The notes: a model not told the origin generated them from the sequence alone. A stretch of DNA of 64,000 nucleotides from Nocardia terrae (GCF_009760405.1 NZ_WRPP01000002.1:868001-932000), one strand, 5' to 3'; numbered from the stretch's first letter, positions 26,076 through 35,564 are shown. Translations and numbers: made by a program.

Positions 26076-26789
26076 TCAGTCCCCGAGCACCCGGGTCGGC
26101 CAGTTCGGGACATACGGGGTGTCGCTCGGCTGCTCGGGCAGGTCGACCACCGGTGCGGGCAGGGGCGGCACGGTGCGCTCGGCGCGCTCCTTGATGCCGC
26201 GCAGCATCTTGGCCTCCATGATCAAGCTGCCCGGCTCCATCACCAGCATGTAGAAGAAGCGTTGCAGCACACCGGCATCCGGGAGCGCAATGCGATTGCG
26301 GCTGATCAGGCGGGTGCCGTCGGCGGTCGGGCGCAGCGCGAACGCCCACACCCAATGGTGGTCGGTCGAGGCGAGGACCATGGCGTGCGGCCGATCCAGC
26401 GCGGCCACCCGCAGCGCGGGGCCCTTCTCACCCAGCGGCAGCACATCGTCCACCGCGAGCTGCTGGAACTGCGGCAGGATCTCGTGGGCGCTGTGCATGT
26501 CCAGGCCGAGCAGGTTCTCGATCCAGTCATAGGTGTAGGCGCCGCCCCGGCCCGAACCCATCTGCACCAGCCACGGCCAGATCTGCTCGGGTGTGGCGGC
26601 GACGGTGATGGCGCGTGTCGTGACCGTCCCGGCGTCGGGCAGCAGGCCGTCACCGGGCAGGGCCGCGCCCACCTCTTCGGCGGTGGCGCCCCAGGTGACG
26701 CATGCGTTCCGGGCGAAGAGCCGGTAGCCGGCCGCCAGCCCGGTGACCGCCGAGGTCAATCCGATCGCGATCGCCGACGATGTCCTCAT
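26076..26789 (-). CDS. Membrane-anchored SRPBCC (START-like) protein
   Basis: 237 residues: a short N-terminal hydrophobic segment (4-24), then an SRPBCC fold recognised by ATPEQIWPWLVQMG and the C-terminal amphipathic helix. These folds bind hydrophobic ligands. ATG 26789 has GAGAGGAA upstream. It diverges from the SDR gene through a 179-bp region with two good DosR-like boxes. Confidence 0.82.
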   Translation of the reverse strand: MRTSSAIAIGLTSAVTGLAAGYRLFARNACVTWGATAEEVGAALPGDGLLPDAGTVTTRAITVAATPEQIWPWLVQMGSGRGGAYTYDWIENLLGLDMHSAHEILPQFQQLAVDDVLPLGEKGPALRVAALDRPHAMVLASTDHHWVWAFALRPTADGTRLISRNRIALPDAGVLQRFFYMLVMEPGSLIMEAKMLRGIKERAERTVPPLPAPVVDLPEQPSDTPYVPNWPTRVLGD

Positions 26790-26847
26790 GGGTGTGTTCC
26801 TCTCGATGGAAGCTCGATTCGATCCTCGGCCGTACGCCGGAATTCCC

Positions 26848-26900
26848 GCAGGGACCGAAGGCCCGACATCCGCCCTCTGAACAGGTGACTTTCGGCCGTC
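26848..26900. promoter_or_regulatory. Pair of candidate DosR boxes, SRPBCC/SDR promoter
   Basis: GCAGGGACCGAAGGCCCGAC at 26848-26867 (11 of 14 core positions) and GGTGACTTTCGGCCGTC at 26884-26900 (10 of 14). One box lies 59 bp from each of the divergent starts to within 10 bp. Confidence 0.65.
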
Positions 26901-26968
26901 CCGCAGGTCGAGGCGGGAGCGGGATGCTGTGAGCGAACACCGGATTCGGATCGAACGGAGGAGACGGC

Positions 26969-27763
26969 ATGACGGAGTTCGCGAACAGGAGCGCCATCGT
27001 CACCGGCGGAGCGCGGGGAATCGGCGCGGCCGTGGTCAAGGAACTGGTGAAGGCGGGCTTCGGCGTGGTCATCGCGGATCTGCTCGTCGACGACGGGACC
27101 AGGCTCGCGGAATCGCTTGCGCCGCACGCACGCTTCCAGATTCTCGACGTCACCGACGAGCGGGAGTGGGGGCTGGTGCTCGACGAGACCGAACGCGAGT
27201 TCGGCCCGCTCGGCGCGCTGGTGAACAATGCCGGAATCCTGGACTTCGGCACCGTGGAAACGGAGACGCCCGACCTGTTCCGCCACGTCCTCGATGTCAA
27301 TCTGTACGGGCCGTGGCTGGGCATTCGCCTGGCCGCACCGCGCCTGCGCGCCGCCGGCGGCGGCACGATCGTCAATATCTCCTCGACCGCGGGCTTGATG
27401 GGCTACGCGGGCATCAGCGGCTATGTCGCCAGCAAGTGGGGGCTGCGCGGCCTGACCAAAGCCGCTGCGCTGGAACTGGGTTCCTCCGACATCCGGGTGT
27501 GCTCGGTGCACCCCGGGCCCATCCACACCGCGATGACCGCGGGCCTGGACGAGTCGATGGCCGCCACCCAGCCGCTGCCGCGGTTCGGCGAACCCGAAGA
27601 GGTCGCCGCGATGGTGCGCTTCCTCATCACCGAGGGAACCTTCTCGACCGGTTCGGAATTCGTCGTCGACGGCGGCGCGACCACCGGTCAGGCCGGGGTG
27701 CTGGAAACATCCGGCGCCGCCGGCGGCAATGGCGACAGGAACGAACTGGAGGTTTCGCCATGA
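26969..27763 (+). CDS. Short-chain dehydrogenase/reductase
   Basis: 264 residues. TGGARGIG (12-19) for NAD(P), NNAG (86-89), catalytic Ser139, Tyr152 and Lys156 in YVASK. It is most like the 3-alpha/20-beta-hydroxysteroid dehydrogenase group; the substrate is not known. The basis for NADH preference is Asp37 after the second strand (VIADLL). ATG 26969 follows CGGAGGAG. First gene of an operon with the SHOCT protein and a USP. Confidence 0.9.
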   Translation: MTEFANRSAIVTGGARGIGAAVVKELVKAGFGVVIADLLVDDGTRLAESLAPHARFQILDVTDEREWGLVLDETEREFGPLGALVNNAGILDFGTVETETPDLFRHVLDVNLYGPWLGIRLAAPRLRAAGGGTIVNISSTAGLMGYAGISGYVASKWGLRGLTKAAALELGSSDIRVCSVHPGPIHTAMTAGLDESMAATQPLPRFGEPEEVAAMVRFLITEGTFSTGSEFVVDGGATTGQAGVLETSGAAGGNGDRNELEVSP

Positions 27764-28020
27764 TGTATTGGTACGGCCACGATATGAGTGGCTGGGGATA
27801 CGCCGGGATGGGCATCGCGATGCTGATCTTCTGGGTCCTGGTCATCGGCGGCATCGCCGTCGCGGTGAAGTTCGCGCTCTCCGATCGCGACACCACGCCG
27901 CGCTACGAGTCCCCGTCCCCGCAGGAACTGCTCGCCCAGCGCTTCGCGCGCGGCGAGATCGACGAGAACGAGTACACCAATCGCCTTGCCGCGCTGCGTG
28001 CTTCGGGCGCGCGGCAGTAG
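27760..28020 (+). CDS. Small SHOCT-domain membrane protein
   Basis: 86 residues: MMYWYGHDMSGWGY, one membrane helix (about 15-40), then the SHOCT motif ELLAQRFARGEIDENEYTNR (residues about 55-75). The ATG overlaps the SDR stop (ATGA). SHOCT domains are small oligomerisation modules. It is 18 bp from the USP gene. Confidence 0.88.
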   Translation: MMYWYGHDMSGWGYAGMGIAMLIFWVLVIGGIAVAVKFALSDRDTTPRYESPSPQELLAQRFARGEIDENEYTNRLAALRASGARQ

Positions 28021-28038
28021 CCGGAGAGGAAGCCGATC

Positions 28039-28914
28039 ATGACCGGTAATCCACCCGTCATCGTGGCGACCGACGGGTCGGTCGTATCCCACGCCGCCGT
28101 GGCGTGGGCTGCCGTGGACGCGGGTCTGCACGGCGCTCCGCTGGAGATCGTCACCTCGGTGGCGGTCCCCGGCGGGTGGGGGCCGGGCGCGATGCTGATC
28201 GACACCGACACCGACTACATGCGCCTGGAAGGCGAGCGCGTGGTGACCGACGCGAGCCGGGTGGCGCGCAACGCCGCAGTCGGCGATGCCGTCACCATCG
28301 ATACGACAGTCACTTTCGAGCTGCCCATCCCGTACCTCATCGACCGGTCACGGCAGGCCCGCCTGCTGGTGGTGGGCAGTCGCGGGCACGGCGCGTTCGG
28401 ACGCGCCCTGCTCGGCTCGGTGAGCACCGCGGTGACCCGGCACGCGCACTGCCCGGTCGCGGTGGTCCATTCGAACCCTGCGCTGGACCCGGTCTCGGCG
28501 GAGAAGCCGGTGCTGGTCGGCGTGGACGGGACCCCGAACAGCGTGCCCGCCCTCGAATTCGCTTTCGAGGAGGCTTCCCGCCGCAAGGTGGGCCTGGACG
28601 CCCTGCACGCCTGGAGCGACACCAGCGGCGCGGGCCTGCCCCTGTCCAACTGGGACCTGGTGCGCGAGCGGGAGACCGAGCTGCTGGCCGAACGTCTGGC
28701 CGGGTTCGGCGAACGTTACCCGGACGTCGCGGTGCGCCGAATCCTGGTGCGCCACCGCCCGATCCAGTCGCTGCTGGAGGCCACCGACAACGCGCAACTG
28801 CTCGTGGTCGGCAGTCACGGGCGCGGCGGCTTCGCCGGGATGCTGCTCGGCTCGACCAGCAATGCCCTGCTGCACAGCGTCGAGTGCCCGATGATCGTGG
28901 TGCCCAGCCGCTGA
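28039..28914 (+). CDS. Universal stress protein, tandem domains with ATP motifs
   Basis: 291 residues, two USP domains. Both ATP loops are present: VVGSRGHGAFGRALLGSVS and VVGSHGRGGFAGMLLGSTS. ATG 28039 follows GGAGAGGAAG. Very similar in plan and phrasing to the USP at 47921 (IPYLIDRSRQAR versus IPHLLELSRQAR), pointing to duplication inside the island. Third gene of the SDR operon. Confidence 0.93.
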   Translation: MTGNPPVIVATDGSVVSHAAVAWAAVDAGLHGAPLEIVTSVAVPGGWGPGAMLIDTDTDYMRLEGERVVTDASRVARNAAVGDAVTIDTTVTFELPIPYLIDRSRQARLLVVGSRGHGAFGRALLGSVSTAVTRHAHCPVAVVHSNPALDPVSAEKPVLVGVDGTPNSVPALEFAFEEASRRKVGLDALHAWSDTSGAGLPLSNWDLVRERETELLAERLAGFGERYPDVAVRRILVRHRPIQSLLEATDNAQLLVVGSHGRGGFAGMLLGSTSNALLHSVECPMIVVPSR

Positions 28915-28922
28915 GACGCCGT

Positions 28923-29501
28923 TCAGCCGATGAGGTGAGCGGTGATCACCGGCGCGACCCGATCCACGAGGCTGTCGACCGATTCCGAGGCGATCGGTTC
29001 GACCTTCAGGATGTAGCGCAGGTAGGCGATGCCCAGCAGCTGCGCCATCGCCAGGTCGATGCGCAGCTCGGCATCGGGTCCGGGCAGCGCGGCGGCGACC
29101 AGCTGATAGAGCTGGTCCTGGATGAATTGCCGTGCGAGCGTGGCGGATTCCTCATGGGTGGCCGCGCCGCGCAGGATGGCCTCGAGGCGGCCGCGTGATT
29201 CGGGCTGATCCCAGAGCGTGAGGAAGACCCGGGCCAGCCGTGGCCCGATGCCGTCGAGTTCGCCGTCGACGATGCGGGCCGCGAGCTCGGCCGGGTCGAA
29301 GGGCCAGCCCATGGTGGCGCGGAACAGGCCCTCTTTGTTGCCGAAGTAGTGGCGGATCAGCGCGGGATCCACTCCGGCCGCGGTGGCGATATCGCGGACG
29401 GAGGTGCGGTCGTATCCGTTCTCGGCGAAGCGTTTTCGCGCGGTGTCGAGCAGGGTCGCGCGGGTGTCGGCGCTGCCGGGTCGGCGTCCTATCGGTGGCA
29501 T
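28923..29501 (-). CDS. TetR-family transcriptional regulator
   Basis: 192 residues. The N-terminal helix-turn-helix RTSVRDIATAAGVDPALIRHY and NKEGLF are typical; the C-terminal ligand domain is of the common TetR_C type. It diverges from the Ddn-like gene with 88 bp between, so it probably controls that gene and itself. The ligand is unknown. Confidence 0.88.
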   Translation of the reverse strand: MPPIGRRPGSADTRATLLDTARKRFAENGYDRTSVRDIATAAGVDPALIRHYFGNKEGLFRATMGWPFDPAELAARIVDGELDGIGPRLARVFLTLWDQPESRGRLEAILRGAATHEESATLARQFIQDQLYQLVAAALPGPDAELRIDLAMAQLLGIAYLRYILKVEPIASESVDSLVDRVAPVITAHLIG

Positions 29502-29523
29502 GGTGCCGGAAACTCTACACTCG

Positions 29524-29553
29524 TTGACTTTCTGGTCGCGGCGGGGCTACCGT
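29524..29553 (+). promoter_or_regulatory. Possible promoter of the Ddn-like gene
   Basis: TTGACT at 29524-29529 and TACCGT at 29548-29553 with an 18-bp spacer. A GATAAT lies at 29561-29566, but no partner -35 is at the right distance. Confidence 0.3.
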
Positions 29554-29589
29554 CGAATCAGATAATTCCACAAATGAGGAGTTTCTCCG

Positions 29590-29991
29590 ATGCCCATGCC
29601 GCGCTGGCTCGCCCAGACCAACAAGTACGGCCTCAATCGGCTCACCCGCTTCCTCGCGCCCTGGCTGCCGGGCTGGGCCCTGGTCGTCCACCGCGGCCGT
29701 AAGTCCGGCCGCACCTTCCGAACCCCGCTGTGGGCCTTTCGCCGCGGCGACGACTTCGTCATCGCGCTGACCTACGGCAGCACCTCCGACTGGGTGCGCA
29801 ATGTCGAGGCTGCGGGGTCGTTCGACCTCGTGCACCTCGGCCACCACCATCGGCTCACGAATCCCCATGTGTATCGCGACCCGAAGGCCGCCGATATGCC
29901 CCTGCCGATCCGCCTCATGCTGCGATACGTGCTCGCCGCCCCCGAGTTCCTGCGCGCGACGGTCGCGCCCGCCGTCCCGGAAGCAGCCTGA
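29590..29991 (+). CDS. Deazaflavin(F420)-dependent nitroreductase-family protein (Ddn-like)
   Basis: 133 residues of the DUF385/F420H2-dependent family. The marks are HRGRKSGRTFRTPLWAFRRGD and the GSTSDWVRNVEAAG segment near residues 60-75. Members use F420H2 to reduce quinones or nitro compounds; Ddn of M. tuberculosis (Rv3547) is the best-known relative. ATG 29590 has GAGGAG upstream. The gene ends in a strong hairpin. Confidence 0.88.
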   Translation: MPMPRWLAQTNKYGLNRLTRFLAPWLPGWALVVHRGRKSGRTFRTPLWAFRRGDDFVIALTYGSTSDWVRNVEAAGSFDLVHLGHHHRLTNPHVYRDPKAADMPLPIRLMLRYVLAAPEFLRATVAPAVPEAA

Positions 29992-30010
29992 AGCCACCCC
30001 TACCGGACGA

Positions 30011-30049
30011 GCGAGGGCCCGGCATGCACGGTGCATGCCGGGCCCTCGC
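30011..30049. terminator. Very strong bidirectional hairpin
   Basis: A perfect 19-bp inverted repeat (GCGAGGGCCCGGCATGCAC and its complement) with a single central base, between two converging genes. Confidence 0.85.
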
Positions 30050-30057
30050 GGTGGCGG

Positions 30058-31566
30058 CTACGCGAATTGCGCGGTGGCGCGGCCGGATTCGGGATCGGGA
30101 TCGAGTTCTTTTGCGGTGGTGAGGATCTCGTCGATGAGCGTATCGATGTGCTCGGTGCCGGTGCGGTGGTTGCAGATGCATGCCCGCAGGACCGTGTCGC
30201 CGTCGTAGTCGACGGTCGCCAGGTAGGCGCGCCCGCGGTTCTGCACCGCCTCGGCCAGCGCCACGTGTGAGGTGATGCCGTGGACGCGGAAGCACACGAC
30301 CGGAAGCGGCCCGCAGGCCAGCAGATCCAGACGGGGATGCGCGGTGATGCGCTCGCGCAGATAGCCGGCCATCCGGTCGTAGTGTTCGAGCAGGGCGGCG
30401 ACTCCGCTGCGACCGAGCTGGTGCAGCGTCGCCCACAGGGCCAGGGCACGGGTGCCGGGCCGGGTCAGCTCGAAGGTGTATTCCGACATCCACGGCAGGT
30501 TTTCGTCGCTGTCGAGGTAGGAAGCGCGGAACCCGAAGGCGGCGCGCAGTCGCTGCGGATCGGTGACCAGCGCCGCGCCGCAACCCACCGGGACCGACAG
30601 CGTCTTGTGCGGATCGACCGTCAGAGAATCGATCTCGGCGATCCCGTCGTAGGCGGGCGCCCATCCCGGCACCTGGACCCCGAGCCCGCCCCACGCCCCG
30701 TCGGCGTGATGCCACATGCCGTGCTCACGGCAGACGGCGGTGATCGGCGCGGGAGTGTCGATCGCGCCGGTGGGCGTGCTGCCCAGGTTCGACACCGCGC
30801 AGAACGGCAGCAGCCCGGCCGAGAGGTCGGCGCGCACCGCCGCCGCGAACGCGGCCACGTCCATGCGGCGGTCGGACGTGGTGGCGATGACCCGCACCCG
30901 TGAACGCGGAATGCCGATCACCGCGGCGGCCTTGGCGACCGACATGTGGGCCTGCGCGCCGCAGTAGACGACCAGACGACCGTGCGCCGCATCGTATTCG
31001 GGGCCGTCGAGGGCCTGACGGCGTTCCAGGAACCAGTGCCGCGCCGCCGCCAGGCACAGCAGATTCGCCATGGATCCACCGCTGGTGAGCACCCCGCCGG
31101 TGGTGTCGGCCATGCCCGCCAGCCGCGCCAGATCGGCGATCACCCCGCGTTCGAGGTCCATCAGCGCGTGCTCGCCCATCCCGCAGGTGGCATTGATCGC
31201 GGTGGCCAGCAGTTCGGCGATCACCCCGGCCGGTGACGGCGGGGAATTGATCCAGGCGAAGAACGCCGGATGCCCGTTGCCCGTCGGATAGGGCGCGAGC
31301 GACTCCTCGGCGAAATCGAGGATCGCGAACAGATCCCCGCCGTGCTCGGCCAGCCCGCCCGAGCCCAGCCGTCGACGCAGGGCCGAGGGCAGCCGCCGGG
31401 TCACCGGCCCCTGGTCCAGATTCGCGAGATACTCGGCCACCCACTGCGCACTCGACACCAATTCATCGCGGAAGGCCCGCGGATGCACCGCCAACACCGA
31501 ATCACCCTCGGCCGCCGACCGTTGCGACCCTCGCCCCTCGAACCCCACCGAAGCCCCTGACACCAT
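30058..31566 (-). CDS. PLP-dependent group II amino-acid decarboxylase
   Basis: 502 residues. The pyridoxal lysine is Lys321 in VDPHK, with the ring-stacking and Asp segment HHADGAWGG (Asp289). SGGSMANL holds the phosphate. The enzyme removes CO2 from an amino acid; aspartate, glutamate and aromatic amino acids are all used in this family and cannot be told apart here. The start is ATG 31566; AGAGGG is 13 bases upstream and GTG 31578 is too close to it. It lacks an obvious DosR box and stands alone. Confidence 0.86.
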   Translation of the reverse strand: MVSGASVGFEGRGSQRSAAEGDSVLAVHPRAFRDELVSSAQWVAEYLANLDQGPVTRRLPSALRRRLGSGGLAEHGGDLFAILDFAEESLAPYPTGNGHPAFFAWINSPPSPAGVIAELLATAINATCGMGEHALMDLERGVIADLARLAGMADTTGGVLTSGGSMANLLCLAAARHWFLERRQALDGPEYDAAHGRLVVYCGAQAHMSVAKAAAVIGIPRSRVRVIATTSDRRMDVAAFAAAVRADLSAGLLPFCAVSNLGSTPTGAIDTPAPITAVCREHGMWHHADGAWGGLGVQVPGWAPAYDGIAEIDSLTVDPHKTLSVPVGCGAALVTDPQRLRAAFGFRASYLDSDENLPWMSEYTFELTRPGTRALALWATLHQLGRSGVAALLEHYDRMAGYLRERITAHPRLDLLACGPLPVVCFRVHGITSHVALAEAVQNRGRAYLATVDYDGDTVLRACICNHRTGTEHIDTLIDEILTTAKELDPDPESGRATAQFA

Positions 31567-31667
31567 TGTCGTGCTCACACCCTCTATTCGGAGTTGCCTG
31601 CTCAGGACATCGGGATCGTAGGATCCGCAACCGTCACCGAGCGCTAGCGGCACGGGTTCCCCGGTAA

Positions 31668-31680
31668 AGATTTGATCTTG
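31668..31680. promoter_or_regulatory. Small AT-rich palindrome upstream of the decarboxylase
   Basis: AAGATTTGATCTT, a 5-bp inverted repeat in otherwise GC-rich DNA, 102 bp before the decarboxylase start. Could be an operator; no protein is implied. Confidence 0.25.
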
Positions 31681-31741
31681 GTCATCCGATCGGGACGCCG
31701 GACGCCTCGGCTTCCGCCGCGATCCCGCCCGGCGGGCGGGA

Positions 31742-32893
31742 TCAGTGGGCGGTCGGGGCGGAGTGGGTGGGCAGGCCGAGGGCGGAGCGGTCGCAGACCA
31801 GGGCGAGGTCGGTGGCGGTGACCAAGCCCGCGAGGCGGCCGGTGGTATCCACCACCGCGATGGCATCGAGGCTGGGGCGCAGGACGATTCGGGCGATGAC
31901 GTCCGCGACGCGGGCGTCGGTGCCCGCGATCGCCGCGGGTGCGAGCGGGCGGGCCAGTTCCGCCAACGTCGTGCCCGCCTGGATCGGGGTGCGCGGGCGC
32001 AGCAGGTCGGCCCAGGCCAGCACGGCGTGGGGGCGGCCTTCGGCGTCGACGACGGGGAAGACCCGGTGCCGGGTGTGGACCAGGTTCGAGTGGAGCAGAT
32101 CGTCCACGGTCCAGGTCGCGGCGACCGCGGCCGGGGACGGGGTCATGATCTCGCCGATCGTGGTGTCGCCCAGCCGATGTCGCAGCCCCGACAGCATCAG
32201 TTCGCTATTGGCGGCGGTGTAGAGGAACCAGCCGAGCAGGATCGCCCACAGTCCGCCGAAGGAGCCGCCGACGAGGACCTCGGCGAAACCGAGCAGCGCC
32301 AGGGCCACGCCCAGGAACTGGCCGATGCGGGCGGCGGTGGTTTCCGCGCGCAGCCGGTCACCGCTGCGCCGCCACAGCAGGGCCCGCACCACCCGGCCGC
32401 CGTCGAGGGGCGCGCCCGGCAGCATATTGAACACGGCGAGAACGATATTGACGGTGGCCAGCCAGACCAGGGTCGCGGTCACCGGGCCGCCGGGGGAGAA
32501 CACCGAGGAGACGGCCGCCGCGCCGTAGGCGGCGGTCCCGAGCAGCAGGCTGGTGCCCGGCCCGACCAGGGCGACCCGCAGATCGGTGCGGGCGTCGCGC
32601 GGTTCGTCGGCGAGCTCGGAGGCCCCGCCCAGCAGCCACAGCACGATGCGCTCGACGTGAACCCCGTTGCGGGCGGCCACGATCGAATGCGCGAGCTCGT
32701 GCGCCAGCAGGCAGCCGATCAGCGCCAGCGCGCCGAGGATCGCCGCCACCCAGATGGTCGCGGTGCTCGCCGTCCCGCGCAGGTAGGTGGCCAGTATCCA
32801 GGTGAACAGCCCCACGGTGACCCCGGCCGACCAGTGCGCGGCGATACGGATGCCGGCGACGCGGCCGAGCGGGATGGTGGATCCAATCTGCAT
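31742..32893 (-). CDS. M50 site-2-type protease with CBS pair (Rv2625c-like)
   Basis: 383 residues with about six membrane helices. Zinc site HELAH (His65, Glu66, His69) and the second motif NMLPGAPLDGG with Asp164. Two CBS domains occupy about residues 250-370. This is the same architecture as M. tuberculosis Rv2625c of the DosR regulon. Site-2 proteases cut membrane-bound substrates; the CBS pair may tie activity to nucleotide levels. ATG 32893 has GAGGAAC upstream. It is the second gene of a pair with the DUF2267 gene. Confidence 0.9.
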   Translation of the reverse strand: MQIGSTIPLGRVAGIRIAAHWSAGVTVGLFTWILATYLRGTASTATIWVAAILGALALIGCLLAHELAHSIVAARNGVHVERIVLWLLGGASELADEPRDARTDLRVALVGPGTSLLLGTAAYGAAAVSSVFSPGGPVTATLVWLATVNIVLAVFNMLPGAPLDGGRVVRALLWRRSGDRLRAETTAARIGQFLGVALALLGFAEVLVGGSFGGLWAILLGWFLYTAANSELMLSGLRHRLGDTTIGEIMTPSPAAVAATWTVDDLLHSNLVHTRHRVFPVVDAEGRPHAVLAWADLLRPRTPIQAGTTLAELARPLAPAAIAGTDARVADVIARIVLRPSLDAIAVVDTTGRLAGLVTATDLALVCDRSALGLPTHSAPTAH

Positions 32894-32906
32894 GATGTTC
32901 CTCGGA

Positions 32907-33554
32907 TCAGTGCGCGGGGCCGGTGAGGCCCTCGGCGAGCAGGATGCGGTGGGCGCGTTGTGCGGCGGAAAACCCGTCGGCGCTGTCGAATTCGCCGGTA
33001 GCCGGGAATTCGAGGCCGTGCACCAGGGTCGCGACGGCCGCGGTGAGCGCGTTCAGGCGGCGTTCGAGATCCTCGGTCTGCGACAGCGGCGGTTCGGCGA
33101 GCAGCGTCGCACCGGCGGACACCTGCGTCAGGTCCGTGCCGAGCAGAATGAACCGCAGCTTGACCGGCAGCTGGGCGAACACGTGATCGATCTGGCCGGG
33201 TGAGAACAGATCGGCCATCGTGTCGGTGACCACGCCCGCCAGCCCGACGGCCTCCTCCGGTGTGACACCCGCCGCGTGGGAGAACTGGGCGAGGAACGAG
33301 GCCACATCGTGGCCGACCGGCACGTGGCCGGGCACCCAGCCCTCGTAGAACATGCCGCGCAGCAGTTCGGGCAGTTGAGCGCTGAGATGCGCGGCGGCAT
33401 GGATGTTCAACCGGTCGCGCACGCTGTGCAGCCAGGCCCGCAGCGCGCGATGCGCGACGAAGCGGTCCTCGGTGTCGATGGCGGCGGCCACGGCCGCCAG
33501 CCATTCGTGGGCGGTGTGCACGCCGGGTGCGAACGGATCGGTGTGATGGCTCAT
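32907..33554 (-). CDS. DUF2267 protein
   Basis: 215 residues. HTAHEWLAAVAAAIDTEDR and ALRAWLHSVRDRLNIHAAAHLSAQLPELLRGM (given in part) are the helical DUF2267 pattern; the second copy is weaker (about 80-150). The C-terminus is an amphipathic helical tail. Function unknown. ATG 33554 has only AAAGG. It shares the intergenic region with the acetate-CoA ligase operon. Confidence 0.82.
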   Translation of the reverse strand: MSHHTDPFAPGVHTAHEWLAAVAAAIDTEDRFVAHRALRAWLHSVRDRLNIHAAAHLSAQLPELLRGMFYEGWVPGHVPVGHDVASFLAQFSHAAGVTPEEAVGLAGVVTDTMADLFSPGQIDHVFAQLPVKLRFILLGTDLTQVSAGATLLAEPPLSQTEDLERRLNALTAAVATLVHGLEFPATGEFDSADGFSAAQRAHRILLAEGLTGPAH

Positions 33555-33628
33555 CGGACACGGCCTTTCGGTATGTGAGCGAGCGATACGGGTACCGGCT
33601 CGAGCGTGCGCCCGGCGGGGCCGAACTG

Positions 33629-33693
33629 GGCAGAGGACTCCTGCCACGGCACCGGCGACGGAGGTCACTACGCCAATGGCCTTTACGCCCTGC
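33629..33693. promoter_or_regulatory. Candidate DosR boxes, DUF2267/acs promoter
   Basis: GGCAGAGGACTCCTGCC at 33629-33645 (a 5-bp inverted repeat around AGGACTC) and ATGGCCTTTACGCCCTGC at 33676-33693 (10 of 14 core positions), 45 bp before the ligase start. Confidence 0.45.
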
Positions 33694-33737
33694 CCCGGCC
33701 CGGGGTCCCGGTCGTTGACTGGATACGGGAGGTACCG

Positions 33738-35564
33738 ATGAAAACCGCGAACCACCAGGACTCGCCGGTGCGGGAATCGATGCACTGGGAACCGATAGAC
33801 AAGACGGCGCAAGAACGCGCCGAGGCCAATCTCACCGCCTACGACATGGCGTACCAGGGATTCGGCTGGGACGCCGCGCGCGCGGCCCTCGACGGGCTGC
33901 CGGGCGGGGGTGTGAACATCGCGCACGAGGCCGTCGACCGGCATCTGGGCACGCCGCTGGCAGACGTGCCCGCGCTGCGCTGGCTGGCCGCGGCGGGCGG
34001 TGTCACCACCGTGACCTATGCCGAACTCGCCACGCGCAGTAACAGATTCGCCAATGTGCTGCGCGATGCGGGTGTGCGACGCGGCGATCGGGTGTGCCTG
34101 CTGCTGGGCCGGACCCCGGAGCTGTTCGTGGCCTGCCTCGGGGCGTGGAAGGCCGGATGCGTCGTGGTGCCGCTGTTCTCGGCCTTCGGCCCGGAACCGG
34201 TGCGGCAGCGGCTCGAGATCTCCGGCGCGACCACCTTGATCACCACCGCGGACCAGTACCGGCGCAAGGTCGCCCCGAATCGCGCGGCGCTGCCCGCGCT
34301 GCGCCACGTGCTGCTCACCGATGTCGGACTCGACGATCCGCCGCTCGACGACACCGCCGCCCTGCCCCCGGCGATGGCGGCGGCCTCCGATGAATTCCCC
34401 ATCGTGCGAACGGGTCCCGAGGACCCGGCCCTGCTGCACTTCACCAGCGGTACCACGGGCATGCCCAAGGGCGCGGTCCACGTGCACGGCGCGGTGCTCG
34501 CCCATCGGGTCAGCGCGCACTACGCCCTGGATCTGCGACCCGGCGACATCTTCTGGTGCACGGCCGATCCCGGCTGGGTCACCGGCATGACCTACGGCGT
34601 CATCGCGCCCCTGACCCTGGGCGTCACGCTGATCAGCGACGAGGCCGAGTTCGACGCCCGGCGCTGGTACGACATCCTCACCGCCGAACGGGTATCGGTC
34701 TGGTACACCGCACCCACCGCGCTGCGCATGCTCATGCGCCGCGGTGACGAGCTGCCCCCCGGCACGGATCTGTCCTGTCTGCGTTTCGTCGCCAGCGTGG
34801 GCGAACCGCTCAATCCCGAGGCCGTGGTCTGGGGCAAACGGGTGCTCGGCCATGCGGTGCACGACAATTGGTGGCAGACCGAGACCGGCGCGATCATGAT
34901 CGCCAACCTGGCGGCCGAGCAGATCCGGCCCGGCTCCATGGGCCGCCCGCTGCCCGGGATCACGGCCACCATCCTGCGCCGCGGCCCGGACGGGCGCGCG
35001 GCGGTCCAGGACGGCGCGGTCGACTACGCCGCCGACGACGAGGTGGGCGAGCTCGCCCTGCGCGCCGGCTGGCCCTCGATGTTCCGCGGCTACTGGAACG
35101 AAACCGCGAAGTACGCGCGGGCTTTCGCCGACGGCTGGTATCTGAGCGGAGACCTCGCACGCCGCGATCGCGACGGATACTTCTGGTTCGTCGGCCGCGC
35201 CGACGACGTCATCAAATCCGCCGGGCACCTCATCGGGCCGTTCGAAGTCGAGAGCGTGCTGATGGCCCATCCCGCCGTCGCCGAGGCCGGAGTCATCGGC
35301 ACACCGGATCCGGTGGCGGGCGAACTGGTCAAGGCATTCGTGCAACTGCGGCCCGGACACGAGCCCACCGAGGAGCTGCACGACGACATCATCGCCTTCG
35401 GCAGAAGGCAATTGGGCGCTGTCGCACCCAAACAGCTCGTGTTCACCGACGCCCTGCCGCACACCCGCAGCGGGAAGGTGATGCGCCGGCTGTTGAAGGC
35501 CCGCGACCGGGGCCTGCCCGAAGGTGACGTCTCGACCTTGGAGAACGCCGGTGACCACCGATAA
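33738..35564 (+). CDS. acsA: Acetate-CoA ligase, AMP-forming
   Basis: 608 residues. AMP-binding motif [10 protein letters not shown] (236-245), acetate-pocket motif NWWQTETG, hinge [18 protein letters not shown] and the acetylation-type Lys580 in TRSGKV. The enzyme turns acetate, ATP and CoA to acetyl-CoA. The N-terminus, about 30 residues longer than the core, lacks the classic Acs extension, so it is closer to the B. subtilis AcsA/medium-chain group; propionate is a possible alternative. ATG 33738 has GGGAGG upstream. First gene of a five-gene operon with pyruvate dehydrogenase and an ACP, which overlaps it by 14 bp. Confidence 0.9.
   Translation: MKTANHQDSPVRESMHWEPIDKTAQERAEANLTAYDMAYQGFGWDAARAALDGLPGGGVNIAHEAVDRHLGTPLADVPALRWLAAAGGVTTVTYAELATRSNRFANVLRDAGVRRGDRVCLLLGRTPELFVACLGAWKAGCVVVPLFSAFGPEPVRQRLEISGATTLITTADQYRRKVAPNRAALPALRHVLLTDVGLDDPPLDDTAALPPAMAAASDEFPIVRTGPEDPALLHFTSGTTGMPKGAVHVHGAVLAHRVSAHYALDLRPGDIFWCTADPGWVTGMTYGVIAPLTLGVTLISDEAEFDARRWYDILTAERVSVWYTAPTALRMLMRRGDELPPGTDLSCLRFVASVGEPLNPEAVVWGKRVLGHAVHDNWWQTETGAIMIANLAAEQIRPGSMGRPLPGITATILRRGPDGRAAVQDGAVDYAADDEVGELALRAGWPSMFRGYWNETAKYARAFADGWYLSGDLARRDRDGYFWFVGRADDVIKSAGHLIGPFEVESVLMAHPAVAEAGVIGTPDPVAGELVKAFVQLRPGHEPTEELHDDIIAFGRRQLGAVAPKQLVFTDALPHTRSGKVMRRLLKARDRGLPEGDVSTLENAGDHR

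Noticed and set aside
29508..29585. GAAACTC and GAGTTTC facing each other in the TetR/Ddn promoter
   Set aside because: Separated by 63 bp, far wider than a TetR operator.
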